Source of the DNA: Prochlorococcus marinus
Lineage (GTDB): Bacteria > Cyanobacteriota > Cyanobacteriia > PCC-6307 > Cyanobiaceae
Assembly (NCBI RefSeq): GCF_001180245.1
Contig: NZ_CVSV01000045.1
Location: forward strand, 24,290 to 88,289
Length of the DNA stretch: 64,000 nucleotides
Direction of reading: 5' to 3'
Both the position numbers and the translations under genes were made by a program. Below, piece by piece: positions 46,714 through 55,041 of this stretch (position 1 is the first letter of the stretch; each line of letters opens with the position of its first letter). Below the pieces are notes generated by a model, which was not told where the DNA came from, searched no databases, and saw only the letters and a program-made list of their open reading frames with translations.

Positions 46714-47907
46714 ATGAAATCAATACAAAAACCAATAGTAATAGTTGGAGCAGGTTTTGCAGGTATGACATTTGCTTTGAATTTAAAGAATCTTAATCCT
46801 TCTTTACCGATTCTTGTTGTTGATTCCGAAACTAACTTTATATTTAAACCCTTAATGTATGAAGTTTTAAGTAAAGAAATAAGAAGTTGGGAAGCTAGCC
46901 CAAAATTTGCAAATATTTTTTCTGATGCGGGTATAACTTTTTTAAAAAATTGTTTAACCAAGATTTCCTTCAATGAAAATATTCTTGAATTTATTGACGA
47001 TTTAAAATTAAGTTACCAGTATCTTGTTATCTGTACAGGATCTATTCCAAATAGTTTTTTTATAAAAGGTGTAGATGAAAATTGTTATTTTTTTAATGAT
47101 GTTCACGATCTAACTAAATTAAATTCTTTTTTAAAAAAATCACAAGATAATGCTTTGCATAAAAAGTTATTCATAGTTGGAGGTGGTCCCTCTGGCATCG
47201 AGTTGGCATGCAAAATTAAAGATATATTTACAGACCAATTTGAAATTAATCTAATAGAAAAATCAAATGAAATCCTGAAAAAAAATAAAATTTTTAATAG
47301 AGAACAAGCAGAGAAGGCATTAGAAAAAAGAAAAATCAACGTTCTTTTGAATTCCACGGTTAAAGAAGTCTCAGAAACTAAGATTAGTATTTCGAGTGAG
47401 GTTGGAATAACTTACTTGGATAAAGATATTGTTATTTGGACTGCAGGTGTTAAACCTAATTTGTCTTACTTAGAAACTGATCAAATAGTAAAAAAATTTG
47501 GTCGAATTTTAGTTAATAATAATTTGCAAATAGAAAAATATAAAAACTGTTTTGCTATTGGCGATATTTCAGTTATTGAGGGAATGGAGGATTTACCTAT
47601 TACTGCTCAGGTCGCTATGCAAGAAGGAAATCATCTGGCTAATAATTTAGATCTTTTAATTCAAGGAAAGGATCCTTTACCCTTTGAATTTAAAGACAAT
47701 GGTGAAATGATTAGCTTAGGAATAGGAGAAGCTGCAATTTCTGGGCTTGGGGTTACTTTATCTGGGAAATTGGCTTTTGAGGCAAGAAGACTTATATATG
47801 CTTCCAAGTTGCCTGATATTACTGAAAGTTTTAAATCTGCATCTTCATGGATATTTCAAAAAAAATCTATTTTTAAAAAGTTTCTTAAAAAAGATAATTT
47901 CAATTAA
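46714..47907 (+). CDS. Type II NAD(P)H dehydrogenase (NDH-2)
   Basis: The 397-residue flavoprotein transfers electrons from NAD(P)H to quinone without pumping protons. The FAD site is IVIVGAGFAGMTFAL (GAGFAG at 12-17) and the pyridine nucleotide site is FIVGGGPSGIELAC near 155. IWTAGVKPN and FAIGDIS are family marks. Cyanobacterial members include Ndb proteins; NdbB acts on demethylphylloquinone. Which this is cannot be told. A C-terminal amphipathic end may bind the membrane. It is followed by the SLC13-type gene after 49 bases. Confidence 0.9.
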   Translation: MKSIQKPIVIVGAGFAGMTFALNLKNLNPSLPILVVDSETNFIFKPLMYEVLSKEIRSWEASPKFANIFSDAGITFLKNCLTKISFNENILEFIDDLKLSYQYLVICTGSIPNSFFIKGVDENCYFFNDVHDLTKLNSFLKKSQDNALHKKLFIVGGGPSGIELACKIKDIFTDQFEINLIEKSNEILKKNKIFNREQAEKALEKRKINVLLNSTVKEVSETKISISSEVGITYLDKDIVIWTAGVKPNLSYLETDQIVKKFGRILVNNNLQIEKYKNCFAIGDISVIEGMEDLPITAQVAMQEGNHLANNLDLLIQGKDPLPFEFKDNGEMISLGIGEAAISGLGVTLSGKLAFEARRLIYASKLPDITESFKSASSWIFQKKSIFKKFLKKDNFN

Positions 47908-47956
47908 ACTTTTTTGAAATATTGTTTTTGGGTATATTGAGTTAAATAAGCAACGT

Positions 47957-49765
47957 ATGAATTTAATTGCAGTAGTCAGTAATAATTTTGATGCGTTTAT
48001 AACGGTAGTTGTTTTAATAATGTCAATTATTTTGTTTATTAAAAATACTATTGCGCCAGAATTGACTGGTTTGTTATGTGTTGGAATATTTATAGCTACA
48101 GGGGTTCTTTCTCCTGAAAAAGCTTTAGCTGGATTTGGTAGCCCATCTTTAATTACTCTTATGGGTTTGTTTGCAGTTTCTTCTGCATTATTTAAGAGTG
48201 GTGCTTTAGATAGGGTAAGAGAATTGATTTCTTCTGAAAGTATTAGAACTCCAAGAAAATTAATTTCTTTAATAGCTTTTTTGATTGCTCCAATATCTGG
48301 AATTGTACCTAATACTCCAGTAGTAGCATCGTTGTTACCTTTAATTGAAAGTTGGTGCGAGCGAAGAAATATATCACCATCAAAAGTTTTATTACCTCTT
48401 TCTTTTGCTACTTTACTCGGTGGAACTCTGACATTATTAGGTAGCTCAGTAAATCTTCTCGTGAGTGATATTAGTCAACAATTAGGTTATGGAGCTTTGG
48501 AATTATTTAGTTTGACTTCAATAGGCATTCCTGTGTGGCTTATAGGTACAACCTATATGATTCTAGTTTCCGACATGCTGTTGCCAGATAGAGGGAGAGA
48601 TAAGGAGTTTATTAAAAATGGTGATATGAATATATATTTTACTGAAGTTACTATTCCCTCTACTTCAGAATTAGTTGGACAATCTGTCAGAAATAGTAGG
48701 CTGCAAAGACGATTTGATGTTGATGTTCTGGAATTGCAACGAAATGGAAAAGTGATTCTTCCTCCTTTGGCGGATAGAAAGATTGAACCGGATGATAGAT
48801 TAATAATCCGCGTTACAAGGGCAGACTTATTTAGACTGCAGCAGGAACATACAATTCTGTTAGGAGAAAACAAAACATCTTTCGATGGAGCTAATGTTTT
48901 CTCAGATGATGAAGGTACTAAGACCTTTGAAGCCCTCTTGCCTGCTGGTTCAACTCTAGCCGGTGCAAGTTTGAGAGAATTAAGATTTAGGCAGCGTCAT
49001 AATGCAACAGTTTTGGCATTAAGAAGAGGTCAACAAACTGTTCAGGAGAGATTAGGTCAAGCTGTTCTCAGGGCTGGAGATGTTTTATTATTGCAAGCAC
49101 CTTTAGATTCAATTAGAGGTTTGCAAGCTAGTAATGATTTGCTTATTTTAGATCAATTCGAAGATGACTTACCTTTTTTGATAAAAAAACCTATATCGAT
49201 TGCAATTGCAATAGGAATGGTTGTTTTGCCTTCGGTTTCTAATATTCCATTAGTTGGTTCAGTCCTGTTAGCAGTTATTGCCATGGTGGCCTGTGGATGT
49301 TTAAGACCTGCAGAGATACAAAAATCAATTAGGTTAGACGTCATTTTATTATTGGGATCTTTGTCATGCTTTAGTGTGGCTATGCAGGTAACAGGATTAG
49401 CGGATTTAATTGCAGTCAATCTAAACTTTGTCCTTAATGGAATGCCTCTTTATTTTGCGCTAGTCGTAATTTTTATATCGACAGTTATTCTTACACAATT
49501 TATAAGTAATGCTGCTTCGGTTGCTTTGATTTTGCCTGTTGCTATTGAATTCTCAAATGTTTTAGGCATTTCACCAAGTGCTTTAATAATGCTTGTTTTG
49601 TTCGGCGCAAGTCAATCTTTTTTGACTCCAATGGGTTATCAAACAAATTTAATGGTTTATGGTCCTGGAAGATATAGATTTTTTGATATTGCAAAATATG
49701 GAGCTGGATTAACATTTATAATGTCATTTACAGTGCCAGCTTTGATAATTCTAAATTACGGGTAA
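47957..49765 (+). CDS. SLC13/DASS-type anion permease with two RCK_C (TrkA-C) domains
   Basis: The 602-residue protein has about 11-12 membrane spans in two blocks (about 15-205 and 405-602). A cytoplasmic insert between them (about 220-385) carries two TrkA-C-like domains, including DVLELQRNGKVILPPLADRKI and ATVLALRRGQQTV. The NTPVVASLLPLIE and SNAASVALILPVAIEF loops resemble the citrate/sodium:sulfate symporter signature. Substrates may be sulfate, dicarboxylate or another anion with Na+. It starts an apparent operon with KtrB- and KtrA-like genes, so ion homeostasis is the shared theme. Confidence 0.88.
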   Translation: MNLIAVVSNNFDAFITVVVLIMSIILFIKNTIAPELTGLLCVGIFIATGVLSPEKALAGFGSPSLITLMGLFAVSSALFKSGALDRVRELISSESIRTPRKLISLIAFLIAPISGIVPNTPVVASLLPLIESWCERRNISPSKVLLPLSFATLLGGTLTLLGSSVNLLVSDISQQLGYGALELFSLTSIGIPVWLIGTTYMILVSDMLLPDRGRDKEFIKNGDMNIYFTEVTIPSTSELVGQSVRNSRLQRRFDVDVLELQRNGKVILPPLADRKIEPDDRLIIRVTRADLFRLQQEHTILLGENKTSFDGANVFSDDEGTKTFEALLPAGSTLAGASLRELRFRQRHNATVLALRRGQQTVQERLGQAVLRAGDVLLLQAPLDSIRGLQASNDLLILDQFEDDLPFLIKKPISIAIAIGMVVLPSVSNIPLVGSVLLAVIAMVACGCLRPAEIQKSIRLDVILLLGSLSCFSVAMQVTGLADLIAVNLNFVLNGMPLYFALVVIFISTVILTQFISNAASVALILPVAIEFSNVLGISPSALIMLVLFGASQSFLTPMGYQTNLMVYGPGRYRFFDIAKYGAGLTFIMSFTVPALIILNYG

Positions 49766-49769
49766 TATC

Positions 49770-51173
49770 GTGAAAATTATAAGTAAGGTGTATAAGATCA
49801 AAGATGCTTACAAAAAGCTATCAGTACCACAATTTACTATTGTTACAGGCTTGTTTATTATTAGCCTTGGAACTTTAATTTTGAGTTCACCATTATGTTC
49901 ATCTTCAAAGGTTGGTTTGTGGGAAGCATTTTTTACATCTACTTCTGCAATAACTGTTACTGGCTTAACTATTATAGATATTGGTGTTGATTTAAATTTC
50001 TTTGGCCAAGTTCTTTTAGCTTTTATGCTGTTATCAGGTGGTCTGGGATTAATGGCTATTACAACATTTTTACAAGGGTTTGTTGTAAAGGGGACAAAGC
50101 TAAGAACTAGATTAGACAAAGGAAAGACTCTAGATGAATTTGGAGTTGGAGGAATTGGTCGAACTTTTCAAAGCATTGCTATTACTGCGGTTAGTATCAT
50201 ATCCTTGGGTGCAATTGTTTTATATTCTTTTGGATTTGTAGATATTCAAAATAATTGGGAAAGACTATGGTCGTCAATTTTTCACAGCATATCGGCATAC
50301 AACAATGCAGGATTTTCTTTAAGGTCAAATAGTCTCCAAGACTATAGAGCAAATTATTTGGTTAATATTGTTTTTATTTTTCTCATTGTTATGGGTGGAT
50401 TGGGATGGCGGGTTATTGATGATATTTGGAGTAATAAAAAAAATTTTTCTTATAAAAAATTAAGCCTTCATTCTAGACTAGTGATTAGGACAAGTTTGTC
50501 TCTAATTTTATTCGGATCATTAGGATTATTTATAACTGAATCATTGCTAAATAGTCAATTTTTCAATAATTTGAATTTTTTTGAACGTTTAATGTCCTCA
50601 GTCTTTGAAACAGTAAGTGCAAGAACTGCAGGCTTTACAAATTATCCAATCTCCTTGAATTCCATATCAGATACTGGTCTATTGTTATTAATGACTTTGA
50701 TGTTTATTGGAGCAAGCACGGGAGGTACTGGTGGAGGCATAAAAACTACTACATTTATCGCTTTAATGGCTGCAACTAGATCAACCTTAAGGGGTCAGAA
50801 AGATGTAATTATTAGCAATAGATTAATTTCAGATAAAGTTATTCTAAAGGCAGTTGGAATTACAGTTGGATCTTTGCTTTTTGTTCTTTTAATGGCAATG
50901 TTGCTAAGTACAACAAATACCTTTGTTAATAAAGAATCTTTCACATTCCTAGAAATTCTGTTTACTTGCATATCTGCATTTGCAACTGTTGGTTTTGATA
51001 TCGGTTTAACTGCAAAATTAAATCATTTCGGCCAATTTATTCTTATCGTCGGAATGTTTGTGGGCAGACTTGGTATCCTTTTGCTTTTAAGTGCACTTTG
51101 GCAGGCTCTATATAAGAGTAGAATAGATAGACAAAAGAGAATTGGCTATCCTAGGGCTGATCTTTATGTTTAG
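49770..51173 (+). CDS. ktrB: Ktr/Trk-type cation transporter membrane subunit
   Basis: The 467-residue KtrB-like protein has four M1-P-M2 repeats. Pore-loop glycines are seen in ITVTGLT, YNNAGFS, ARTAGFT and FATVGFD. All four are present, so K+ selectivity is plausible. KtrB in cyanobacteria is Na+-dependent and important for osmotic adaptation. It begins with GTG at 49770, 4 bases after the permease stop. KtrA follows 18 bases later. Confidence 0.92.
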   Translation: MKIISKVYKIKDAYKKLSVPQFTIVTGLFIISLGTLILSSPLCSSSKVGLWEAFFTSTSAITVTGLTIIDIGVDLNFFGQVLLAFMLLSGGLGLMAITTFLQGFVVKGTKLRTRLDKGKTLDEFGVGGIGRTFQSIAITAVSIISLGAIVLYSFGFVDIQNNWERLWSSIFHSISAYNNAGFSLRSNSLQDYRANYLVNIVFIFLIVMGGLGWRVIDDIWSNKKNFSYKKLSLHSRLVIRTSLSLILFGSLGLFITESLLNSQFFNNLNFFERLMSSVFETVSARTAGFTNYPISLNSISDTGLLLLMTLMFIGASTGGTGGGIKTTTFIALMAATRSTLRGQKDVIISNRLISDKVILKAVGITVGSLLFVLLMAMLLSTTNTFVNKESFTFLEILFTCISAFATVGFDIGLTAKLNHFGQFILIVGMFVGRLGILLLLSALWQALYKSRIDRQKRIGYPRADLYV

Positions 51174-51191
51174 GGTTGACTAAGTTTTATT

Positions 51192-51896
51192 ATGGCTGAT
51201 TGGTGGCAGTGGTCTCAAAAGAGAGAAAAAGAAGCCCTCACTTTTGCAGTTGTTGGCGTTGGAAGATTTGGAACTGCTGTTTGTAGAGAACTTATAAGTA
51301 ATGGTGCAGACGTGTTGGCAGCAGATTATTCAGAAAAAGCTATTGATGATTTGAGACAATTGGAACCGTCTATAGAAGCCAGAGTTGTAGATTGTACTGA
51401 TGAAGAGTCTATGAAGGAATCTGGAATACTTGAAATGAATACTGTTGTAGTAGGTATAAGTGAACCTATTGAAGCAAGTATAACTACGACACTTATAGCT
51501 AAAGATAGTGAAGGCAGCAAAGTGAAAAGAGTGATAGCAAGAGCCACGAGTGATTTGCACGAAAAAATGTTAAAAAGAGTAGGTGCAGACAAAGTTGTGT
51601 TTCCCTCAAGAATGCAAGGAGAGAGATTAGGTTTAGAACTAGTTAGACCAAATCTAATTGAACGATTGGAACTCGATAACCAAACTGGTATAGATGAAAT
51701 AACTGTTCCAGAAGAATTTATTGGAAGATCTTTGAGAGATTTGAATTTGAGGAAAAATTATTTAGTTAATGTTCTTGCAGCAGGACCTGCTGAAGAGTTA
51801 ACAGTTAATCCTCCGGCAAAATATATCTTAGAAAGAGGTAATATCTTAGTAGTTATGGGAAAAACCGCAGATTTACAGAAATTGCCTCAGAATTAA
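51192..51896 (+). CDS. ktrA: KtrA/TrkA regulatory subunit (RCK)
   Basis: The 234-residue cytoplasmic protein gates the Ktr channel. An N-terminal Rossmann RCK_N domain has VVGVGRFGTAV (22-27 GVGRFG). A C-terminal RCK_C domain (about 160-234) ends with the acid/glycine pattern GNILVVMGK. It closes the three-gene operon with the permease and ktrB. It converges with the ribbon-helix-helix gene. Confidence 0.94.
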   Translation: MADWWQWSQKREKEALTFAVVGVGRFGTAVCRELISNGADVLAADYSEKAIDDLRQLEPSIEARVVDCTDEESMKESGILEMNTVVVGISEPIEASITTTLIAKDSEGSKVKRVIARATSDLHEKMLKRVGADKVVFPSRMQGERLGLELVRPNLIERLELDNQTGIDEITVPEEFIGRSLRDLNLRKNYLVNVLAAGPAEELTVNPPAKYILERGNILVVMGKTADLQKLPQN

Positions 51897-51901
51897 TTTT
51901 T

Positions 51902-52204
51902 TTAATCAGATTTTTTATAGTATCTAATCCTTTGAGGAGCTCTTTTTAATCTTCTTACGCTTTGTTTTTCAAGTTCGTCTCTGAACTTATCGGTATTTGA
52001 ATTATTTTCTGAGAAAAATGATTTACCCTCTCTCTCGAAGTATTTTTTTATACCCTCTTGAATTAACACTTTTGCCATATTGCTAACTGTCCTAGATTCA
52101 TTATTTGCCAAAATAGTTAATTGCTCACATATTAATTCTGGAAGAACTACTTGAATTCTGGGGGATTTAGGCTTCCCATTTGTTGAGTTTTGCCGGGTAG
52201 CCAT
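51902..52204 (-). CDS. Ribbon-helix-helix (CopG-like) DNA-binding protein
   Basis: The 100-residue protein has an RHH fold at about 14-58: the strand SPRIQVVLPELICEQL, then helices ANNESRTVSNMAKVLIQEGI. The C-terminal 40 residues are basic. RHH repressors bind inverted or direct repeats as dimers of dimers. A clear inverted repeat, TATACACA-N21-TGTGTATA, lies between this gene and the divergent one, a likely autoregulatory operator. It could be a solitary antitoxin-type regulator, but no toxin gene is adjacent. Confidence 0.78.
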   Translation of the reverse strand: MATRQNSTNGKPKSPRIQVVLPELICEQLTILANNESRTVSNMAKVLIQEGIKKYFEREGKSFFSENNSNTDKFRDELEKQSVRRLKRAPQRIRYYKKSD

Positions 52205-52234
52205 GAGTCAAAGTTGATAACTGTTACTTATAAG

Positions 52235-52271
52235 TATACACAGTTAGTCAAGGATACTATCTTTGTGTATA
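52235..52271. promoter_or_regulatory. Inverted repeat, candidate RHH operator
   Basis: TATACACA at 52235-52242 and its perfect reverse complement TGTGTATA at 52264-52271 are spaced 29 bp start to start. The site lies 31 bases upstream of the RHH gene and 19 bases upstream of the divergent gene start, so one bound repressor could control both. Confidence 0.5.
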
Positions 52272-52289
52272 TTATTAGTAAGGAAATTT

Positions 52290-52661
52290 ATGTCCGAATC
52301 AATTAATTGTTTGTATTGCCCCATGAAAAATTCAAGAAAACTGGATTCTCCTAAAAGGTCGATAATTGATAAAAAGAAAAAAAGATTAGTTAATTCTGAT
52401 TCTCACGATAATGAAAATAGTGATGTTTTGGTGTCTGCTGTAATTAGTCCATATTTGTTAACTCATCTTCACCATATTCTTCAGCAGTCTGAGTTCTATG
52501 CTCAAAAAGATGGTAGAAAATCTCACGCAGCTAACTTTGCGAAACTAAGAAAAGTTTTATGTTTAGACGCAAGAAGTATGGTAGATGCCTCTGCAAAAGA
52601 AATAAAAGATTCGGAAAATGATTTATCTATTAATAAATATAATGAACAAAATGTAGCTTGA
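52290..52661 (+). CDS. Conserved hypothetical protein, divergent from the RHH gene
   Basis: The product is 123 residues from ATG 52290, which follows an AAGGAAA ribosome-binding-like stretch at 52280. An upstream ATG (52263) would give nine extra residues but lies within the inverted repeat. It starts with a cysteine pair (NCLYCPMK, C7 and C10) and a basic region, then a helical core, ISPYLLTHLHHILQQSEFYAQKDG. No domain is recognised. It may be co-transcribed with the Nif11-like gene 34 bases on. Confidence 0.68.
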   Translation: MSESINCLYCPMKNSRKLDSPKRSIIDKKKKRLVNSDSHDNENSDVLVSAVISPYLLTHLHHILQQSEFYAQKDGRKSHAANFAKLRKVLCLDARSMVDASAKEIKDSENDLSINKYNEQNVA

Positions 52662-52695
52662 AGTAATAATCTATTAATAAATAGATTTTAAAAAC

Positions 52696-52926
52696 ATGTC
52701 CAGTAATGCTGAAAAGCTCTATAAGTTAATTGCCAACGATTCCAAAAAGAAAAACAGTTTGTTTATGACAGCCTTAACAAATCCCAAAAAAGCCTTAGAT
52801 AAAATATGCGACATTGGCAACGAGTTAAATATTTCTGTGACTAAAGAAGAGGTTATTGAATATTTGAGTACTATTGATGATGAGGCAACTAAAATGTGGT
52901 TAATTAAGGCTCGAGGCGGTCTTTAG
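52696..52926 (+). CDS. Nif11-like peptide, 76 residues
   Basis: The pattern of a short charged N-terminus, EKLYKLIAND, then ALTNPKKALDKICDIGNELNISVTKEEVIEYL resembles the Nif11 domain that serves as leader in many cyanobacterial ribosomal natural-product precursors. The C-terminus WLIKARGGL has a double glycine, but almost nothing lies after it to serve as core. No LanM, cyclase or peptidase-transporter gene is nearby. It might be a Nif11 protein without a product, or a regulator. Its last 23 bases overlap the end of a convergent small gene. Confidence 0.6.
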   Translation: MSSNAEKLYKLIANDSKKKNSLFMTALTNPKKALDKICDIGNELNISVTKEEVIEYLSTIDDEATKMWLIKARGGL

Positions 52927-53080
52927 GAAAAGGCTTCGAATAATTATTGTTTGGATTATTAATAGGTTTTATTCTTTTGTTATAGCCACCTCCACCAGCT
53001 AAAGTCCAAAAAAACCAGTAACTTGGAATTGCAAGAGCTGCAGCTATGAAAATCACTACAATTTGTTCTATTCTTTTCAT
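52904..53080 (-). CDS. Small one-span membrane protein, 58 residues
   Basis: ATG at 53080 opens MKRIEQIVVIFIAAALAIPS, one N-terminal membrane span, then WFFWTLAGGGGYNKR and an asparagine/lysine-rich tail. The gene was too short for automated calls, but the start, hydrophobic helix and basic flank look genuine. The end overlaps the Nif11-like gene by 23 bases. No function is recognised. Confidence 0.6.
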   Translation of the reverse strand: MKRIEQIVVIFIAAALAIPSYWFFWTLAGGGGYNKRIKPINNPNNNYSKPFPKDRLEP

Positions 53081-53152
53081 TGTTTAATTTTATTCCACAA
53101 AATATTTTTTAGTAAATAAGCCACAGATTTTGTAAATTCTATTTTTAAAACA

Positions 53153-54781
53153 GTGATTAGATTTGAAAGTGTAAGCAAGATTTATTCTACAGATGTTGTT
53201 TTAAAAAATATTAATTGGGAGATTAAGAAAGGAGAAAAAGTTGGCTTAGTTGGTTCTAATGGTGCAGGTAAATCAACTCAATTTAAGATTTTAATTGGAG
53301 AGGAAGAGCAAACAAGTGGCACAATTATCAAAGAGGGAAATCCTAAAATTGCCCATTTAAAACAGGAGTTTGATTGTAATTTGAATTTTTCAGTGAGACA
53401 GGAATTAGAAAGTTCTTTTAAAGATATACAAATTGTTGCCAATAAACTTTTAGAAATTGAAAATAAAATGAAATTATTGGATATTAAAAAATATTCTGAT
53501 GAATTTGAAATATTAGTAAATCAACTTGCAAAATATCAAGCAAAATTTGAAGCTTTAGGTGGCTATAAAATGCAATCTGATGTAGAAAAAATATTACCAA
53601 CACTAGGCTTTGCTGTAGGAGATGCTGATAAATTGGTAGGCAATTTTTCAGGTGGTTGGCAGATGAAAGTTGCACTTGGAAAAATAATCTTGCAAAAACC
53701 TGATTTACTTCTACTGGATGAACCGACCAATCATTTAGATTTAGATACTATTTTCTGGCTGGAAGAGTATCTATCTTCGCTTAAAATTGCAGTTATCATA
53801 ATCAGTCATGACAGATATTTTTTAGACAAATTATGTAAAAAAATAATTTTTGTAGATAGAGGAATATCCGAAACATATAATGGTAACTATTCTTTTTTTG
53901 TGGAACAGAAATCTTTAAATGAAGAATCACAAAATAAGGCATTTCAATTGCAACAAAAAGAAATTGAGTTACAGAAGAGGTATATAGATAGATTTAGAGC
54001 TAGTGCAACTAGAAGTTCGCAAGCAAAGAGTAGAGAAAAACAATTAAAAAAGATTTCTAAAATTGAAGCTCCCATAGCAAAATCAAAAAGTCCTGTTTTT
54101 AATTTTCCAGAGTGCCCTCGCTCAGGAAAATTAGTTTTAAATATCAAAAATTTGTCTCATAGTTTTGAGGATAAAATTCTTTTTCTAGATATTAATTTAA
54201 AGATTTCTTCGGGGGAGAAAATTGCAATACTGGGACCTAATGGCTGCGGTAAATCTACATTGCTTAAAATGATTATGAAAATAATATCTCCTGAAATTGG
54301 GGAAATTAATCTTGGTAAACATAATATAATTACTAGCTATTATGAGCAAAATCAGGCTGAGGCACTTTCACTTGACGAGAGAGTTATTGATTTAATATGT
54401 AATAAGTCTCCAGAATGGTCCCAAAAAAAAGTAAGAACATTTTTAGGAGGTTTTGGCTTTCAAAATGAAACTGTTTTTAAATATATTAAACAACTCAGTG
54501 GGGGAGAAAAGGCAAGATTAGCATTGGCGCTCATGATTATTAATCCTAGTAATTTTCTACTTTTGGACGAGCCAACTAATCATTTAGATCTTCAATCTAA
54601 GGAAAACTTAGAATTAGCAATAAAAAATTATAAAGGGTCATTATTAATCATTTCTCATGATCGGTATTTTATTTCAAAGGTTGCAAATAGAATTGTCGAA
54701 ATTAAAGATTCAAAGTTATTTTCATATGATGGTAATTACGAATATTTTTTAGAAAAAACTCAAAACCATAAAAAAATTTGA
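53153..54781 (+). CDS. ABC-F family ATPase (Uup/Ettan-like)
   Basis: The 542-residue protein holds two ABC ATPase domains and no membrane part. The first has GSNGAGKST with FSGGWQMKVALG and LLLDEPTNHLDLD. The second has [12 protein letters not shown] with LSGGEKARLALAL and LLLDEPTNHLDLQ. A lysine-rich linker (about 255-320) carries the ABC-F interdomain helix, which reaches the ribosomal exit site. ABC-F proteins resolve stalled or antibiotic-blocked ribosomes. The exact member is unsettled. The start is GTG at 53153. Confidence 0.93.
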   Translation: MIRFESVSKIYSTDVVLKNINWEIKKGEKVGLVGSNGAGKSTQFKILIGEEEQTSGTIIKEGNPKIAHLKQEFDCNLNFSVRQELESSFKDIQIVANKLLEIENKMKLLDIKKYSDEFEILVNQLAKYQAKFEALGGYKMQSDVEKILPTLGFAVGDADKLVGNFSGGWQMKVALGKIILQKPDLLLLDEPTNHLDLDTIFWLEEYLSSLKIAVIIISHDRYFLDKLCKKIIFVDRGISETYNGNYSFFVEQKSLNEESQNKAFQLQQKEIELQKRYIDRFRASATRSSQAKSREKQLKKISKIEAPIAKSKSPVFNFPECPRSGKLVLNIKNLSHSFEDKILFLDINLKISSGEKIAILGPNGCGKSTLLKMIMKIISPEIGEINLGKHNIITSYYEQNQAEALSLDERVIDLICNKSPEWSQKKVRTFLGGFGFQNETVFKYIKQLSGGEKARLALALMIINPSNFLLLDEPTNHLDLQSKENLELAIKNYKGSLLIISHDRYFISKVANRIVEIKDSKLFSYDGNYEYFLEKTQNHKKI

Positions 54782-54892
54782 TTACTTTAAATAAAATTTA
54801 CATTTGGCTAAGTAAGATCATTCATTTATCTTTACATGGTTTACCGTCCTTGATTAATCTTAAAAATACAAAAATAGGTTTTAATAATTTAA

Positions 54893-55036
54893 ATGAAAAA
54901 TCACGATTTCCAAGAAAAACAGATTCATATTTCTGATCCTATTGAAAATTATTTTGAATGCATTACTACCTGCGATATAAGAGATGGTAGATGTATCTCT
55001 AGATGTGTGGAAATACTTAAACAGAATGACAATTAA
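54893..55036 (+). CDS. Small four-cysteine protein, 47 residues
   Basis: A complete ATG ORF begins MKNHDFQEKQ and carries cysteines in FECITTCDIRDGRCISRC, the spacing being C-x4-C-x6-C-x3-C. It has no signal or membrane span. The cysteine pattern suggests a metal site or disulfide. I do not know a named family, though the motif looks conserved in type. It lies between the ABC-F gene and htrA. Confidence 0.68.
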   Translation: MKNHDFQEKQIHISDPIENYFECITTCDIRDGRCISRCVEILKQNDN

Positions 55037-55041
55037 AACTT

